From: Bacillota bacterium
GTDB taxonomy: Bacteria; Bacillota; Clostridia; Acetivibrionales; DTU013
Assembly: GCA_023409615.1 (NCBI GenBank)
Contig: JAEYRF010000035.1
Location: forward strand, 1 to 42,636
Direction of reading: 5' to 3'
DNA length: 42,636 nucleotides
Positions 40,242 through 42,636 of the stretch are shown piece by piece. Under the pieces are notes generated by a model, which was not told where the DNA came from, ran no database searches, and saw only the letters and a program-made list of their open reading frames with translations. How positions within the stretch are numbered: position 1 is the first letter of the stretch; every line of letters begins with the position of its first letter. Both the position numbers and the translations under genes were made by a program.

Positions 40242-41345
40242 ATGATACCCTTGAGTGTACCTGAAATGAAAGGCAATGAGTGGAAATATATTAAAGAATG
40301 TCTGGATACAAATTGGGTCTCCAGTTCGGGAAGCTATGTTGATCTTTTTGAGAAAAAATTCGGTGAATATATTGGAACAGAAAAAGCTGTTGTAACTGTA
40401 AACGGCACTGCAGCGCTGCATCTGGCACTAGTAAGCCTTGGGATACATGAAGGCGATGAAGTAATTGTTTCTTCTCTTACATTTATTGCAACAGTCAATG
40501 CGATCCGGTATGTCGGTGCAATACCGGTATTTGTGGATGTATGCAGGGACACGTTTGTGATGGATGCTGAAAAGGTGGAGGAACTGGTGACGGATAGAAC
40601 AAAGGCGATTTTACCGGTTCATGTGTATGGGCATCCTGTTGATATGGATGCCATCACGGATATCGCGGAGAGACACCATTTATATGTCATCGAAGATGCA
40701 ACGGAATCGCTGGGTTCGAAATACAAGGGGAGAAATACCGGGACCATCGGGCATGCCGGCTGTTTCAGCTTCAATGGAAACAAGCTGATCACTACCGGCG
40801 GCGGCGGAATGCTTGTTACAAATGATCCTGCTGTCGGAGAAAAGGTGAAATATCTTTCCTGCCAGGCGAAAACTGTTACTGGTAATGGCGGCTTTATTCA
40901 TGATGAGATTGGATACAATTATCGCATGCCAAATGTACTTGCCGCCATTGGAGTAGCACAGCTTGAAAAAATTGAGCAGTTTACAGCGATAAAGAGGAAC
41001 AACGCAGATTTTTACTCTGAACTGCTCGAAGGAATTGACGGCATTACAATGCCTGTTGAGAAACCATGGGCCGAGAATGTACAATGGCTTTATTCTATTG
41101 TCGTAGAGGATCAATTCCCCATAAGCAGAGATGACCTGATCATTCTTCTGAAACAAAGCAAAATTGAATCCAGACCGTTTTTTATACCCATACATACGAT
41201 GAAGCCATTTAAACATTTCCCCTGCGGAAGTATGGACATTACAAATGAGTTGTCAATGAAGGGAATCAACCTTCCAAGCTCGGTCTCATTAACAAGGGAA
41301 CAGATTCGCGGAATTGTTGATACTATTCGAATGTCTTTAATGTAG
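40242..41345 (+). CDS. legC: PLP-dependent aminotransferase (LegC, DegT/DnrJ family)
   Basis: Adds the amino group at C4 of the keto sugar made by LegB, giving GDP-4-amino-4,6-dideoxy-GlcNAc. The 367-residue product has the family's VTVNGTAALHLALVSLGI, HVYGHPVDMDAI and VIEDATESLGSKYKG segments, with the PLP-binding Lys181 in FNGNKLITTGGGGML. GGAGGCG precedes the ATG, 20 bases after legB. It ends the ptmE-legB-legC operon; the sigma-28 promoter of flaG follows about 50 bases later. Confidence 0.92.
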   Translation: MIPLSVPEMKGNEWKYIKECLDTNWVSSSGSYVDLFEKKFGEYIGTEKAVVTVNGTAALHLALVSLGIHEGDEVIVSSLTFIATVNAIRYVGAIPVFVDVCRDTFVMDAEKVEELVTDRTKAILPVHVYGHPVDMDAITDIAERHHLYVIEDATESLGSKYKGRNTGTIGHAGCFSFNGNKLITTGGGGMLVTNDPAVGEKVKYLSCQAKTVTGNGGFIHDEIGYNYRMPNVLAAIGVAQLEKIEQFTAIKRNNADFYSELLEGIDGITMPVEKPWAENVQWLYSIVVEDQFPISRDDLIILLKQSKIESRPFFIPIHTMKPFKHFPCGSMDITNELSMKGINLPSSVSLTREQIRGIVDTIRMSLM

Positions 41346-41392
41346 TTGGTATGATTCAGCAGTTCATAAATGATGGCTATACCAAAATATCA

Positions 41393-41419
41393 TAAACTTT
41401 TTACTGTATATGACGATAT
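41393..41419 (+). promoter_or_regulatory. Sigma-28 (sigD) promoter of flaG-fliD
   Basis: TAAA (41393-41396), a 15-base spacer, and GACGATAT (41412-41419), one base off consensus in the -10. It is 32 bases upstream of the flaG start. Confidence 0.8.
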
Positions 41420-41451
41420 ATAGAATAGGAAATATTCATGGAGGGATTATT

Positions 41452-41856
41452 ATGAGAATTGATGGCACGGATGCTATTATAAGAACAAATGACTCTCAAA
41501 CTAAAGTAAATAATGCTAGACAAACAGCAGAGCTAATTACGTCGACTAATAAATCATCCAATAACGCCGACAATATAGCAGACAAGAACAAGTTTGTGCC
41601 GTTAAATGGCGATCAGTCAATGGAAGGAATATCTGAAAGAGCTATTAGGGATGCGATTGACAGTGTTAATAAAGCCATTGTAGGAGCTAATCGTCAATTT
41701 GAGTTTTCAGTTCATGAAAAAACTAACAGAGTTATGGTCAAAGTCATAGATACTGTTACCAAGGAGATTGTCAGAGAAATTCCTCCTGAGAAGATACTTG
41801 ATATGGTAGCTCAGATGTGGGAAATGGCTGGGATCCTAGTAGATGAAAGAAGGTGA
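41452..41856 (+). CDS. flaG: FlaG family flagellar protein
   Basis: FlaG proteins affect filament length, and flaG stands directly before fliD in many bacteria. The 134-residue product has a variable Asn/Thr-rich N-terminal half and the conserved C-terminal domain: FEFSVHEKTNRVMVKVID, then TKEIVREIPPEKILDMVAQM and AGILVDERR. ATG 41452 follows GGAGGG (41440-41445); an in-frame ATG at 41410 lies within the sigma-28 promoter region. fliD begins four bases after the stop. Confidence 0.93.
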   Translation: MRIDGTDAIIRTNDSQTKVNNARQTAELITSTNKSSNNADNIADKNKFVPLNGDQSMEGISERAIRDAIDSVNKAIVGANRQFEFSVHEKTNRVMVKVIDTVTKEIVREIPPEKILDMVAQMWEMAGILVDERR

Positions 41857-41860
41857 TTGA

Positions 41861-42636
41861 ATGGCTACTAATGGAGTTTCATCAAGTTTGGCATCAATGT
41901 ACAGCAATAAACTGAGGATGAGCGGTCTGGCAACCGGTATTGATACTGATTCAATTATATCATCATTGATGCAGGTTGAAAGGTTGCCTCTTGATAAGTT
42001 ATATCAGAAAAAGCAGCTTGCCGAGTGGAGAAGCGATGCGTATAGAAATATTACGTCAACTTTAAACGGGTTCAAGTCGGAATTTTTTGATGTTCTCAAA
42101 CCGGCATCGAATATGAGATCGCAGTCAATATATCAGAAATATACATCAATCTCTTCTGATACATCGGTAGTATCGGTTTCAGGAGGAGTAAGCCTTTCTG
42201 AATCAAACCATACAATTACTGTAAATCAAATTGCAACCGCTTCAAGTTCAACAAGCTCAGCAAGGATATCCAAAGAGCTTGTTGGAAGTGAAATTGCAGC
42301 TTTTGATATAACTGCTACGAACAACTCCTTTAAACTGACAGTTAATGGCGTGACGAAAATAATAACTCTTGAAGAGGGCAGTTATACAGATGCTGCTTCA
42401 ATTATTGGTGATGGCAGCGATGGATTACTGAGTCAGAAGGTAAAGGAAGCCTTTGGAAATCTGGATGTTGTGGTGGATGGAAATTCTATTAAGTTTACAT
42501 CAACTGTTGCGTCGGACACTATTTCTGTTGCGGCCGGTGCAAATGACGTACTTGGCAGCCTTGGGTTTGAATCAGGAGAAAGTAACAAGATAGGAGCAGG
42601 CAACACTCTGGAATCGATTAGTGATAAGCTTGCAGG
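41861..42636 (+). CDS. fliD: Flagellar cap protein FliD, N-terminal part (3' truncated by window edge)
   Basis: FliD caps the growing filament and helps flagellin subunits to fold into place. The first 258 residues are present. The N-terminal domain shows LRMSGLATGIDTDSIISSLM and RLPLDKLYQKKQLAEW, FliD hallmarks. A Ser/Thr-rich region with beta-strand repeats follows (ITVNQIATASSSTSS, VASDTISVAAGANDVLGSLGF). The frame is open to the window end. It follows flaG directly, so they share the sigma-28 promoter. Confidence 0.95.
   Translation, partial: MATNGVSSSLASMYSNKLRMSGLATGIDTDSIISSLMQVERLPLDKLYQKKQLAEWRSDAYRNITSTLNGFKSEFFDVLKPASNMRSQSIYQKYTSISSDTSVVSVSGGVSLSESNHTITVNQIATASSSTSSARISKELVGSEIAAFDITATNNSFKLTVNGVTKIITLEEGSYTDAASIIGDGSDGLLSQKVKEAFGNLDVVVDGNSIKFTSTVASDTISVAAGANDVLGSLGFESGESNKIGAGNTLESISDKLA

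Noticed and set aside
1..42636. CRISPR array, tRNA or rRNA genes, insertion sequences, prophage
   Set aside because: No regularly spaced direct repeats, tRNA-like TTCGA arms in context, or transposase and phage motifs were seen.

Overview
The window reads as chromosomal DNA of a motile, endospore-forming Clostridia member (Firmicutes). Supporting signs are SpoIIE, GdpP, a SAM-I riboswitch before metK, FliW/CsrA next to flagellin, strong GGAGG ribosome binding sites and purine-rich coding strands. I cannot name the genus. No rRNA, tRNA, CRISPR array, transposase or phage gene was recognised.

Left part (1-12.5 kb) is housekeeping. It starts with the 3' part of spoIIE, then a small membrane protein and rpsF-ssb-rpsR. 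A 459-base spacer follows, holding a hairpin, a possible small minus-strand ORF and the pheA promoter. After pheA comes a compact run: a MazG-like gene, gdpP, rplI, dnaB, tilS, hpt and then ftsH. metK (12.7-13.9 kb) sits behind a SAM-I riboswitch and terminator. A minus-strand HD-GYP gene converges on metK and diverges from a small membrane protein gene and recD2.

From 17.9 kb the window becomes a late flagellar locus: comFC, yvyF-like, flgM, flgN, two tandem flgK paralogues, flgL, a yviE-like gene, fliW, csrA and flagellin. After flagellin comes a roughly 10 kb block of tightly packed genes for flagellin glycosylation. These are a small unknown gene, a Maf-type (DUF115) glycosyltransferase, an SGNH-like protein, the hydrolysing epimerase LegG, an adenylate-forming ligase, an LpxD-like acyltransferase, a KamA-type radical-SAM aminomutase homologue, a NeuD/PglD-like acetyltransferase, LegI (NeuB family) and LegF (NeuA family). 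A minus-strand methyltransferase follows, then a second plus-strand operon encoding PtmE, LegB and LegC. flaG and the start of fliD close the window.

Together the leg genes form most of a GDP-sugar route to CMP-legionaminic acid, which the Maf protein would place on flagellin. The ligase, LpxD-like acyltransferase and aminomutase homologue are not part of the known pathway. They suggest that the sugar carries an unusual, possibly beta-amino-acid-derived, acyl group, perhaps N-methylated by the neighbouring methyltransferase. This is the most interesting hypothesis in the window. By eye, sigma-28 (sigD)-type promoters precede flgM (two), flagellin, flaG-fliD, the ptmE-legB-legC operon and the methyltransferase, so glycan synthesis appears to be timed with late flagellar genes. 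The flagellin leader also carries a good CsrA-binding hairpin, consistent with FliW-CsrA control.
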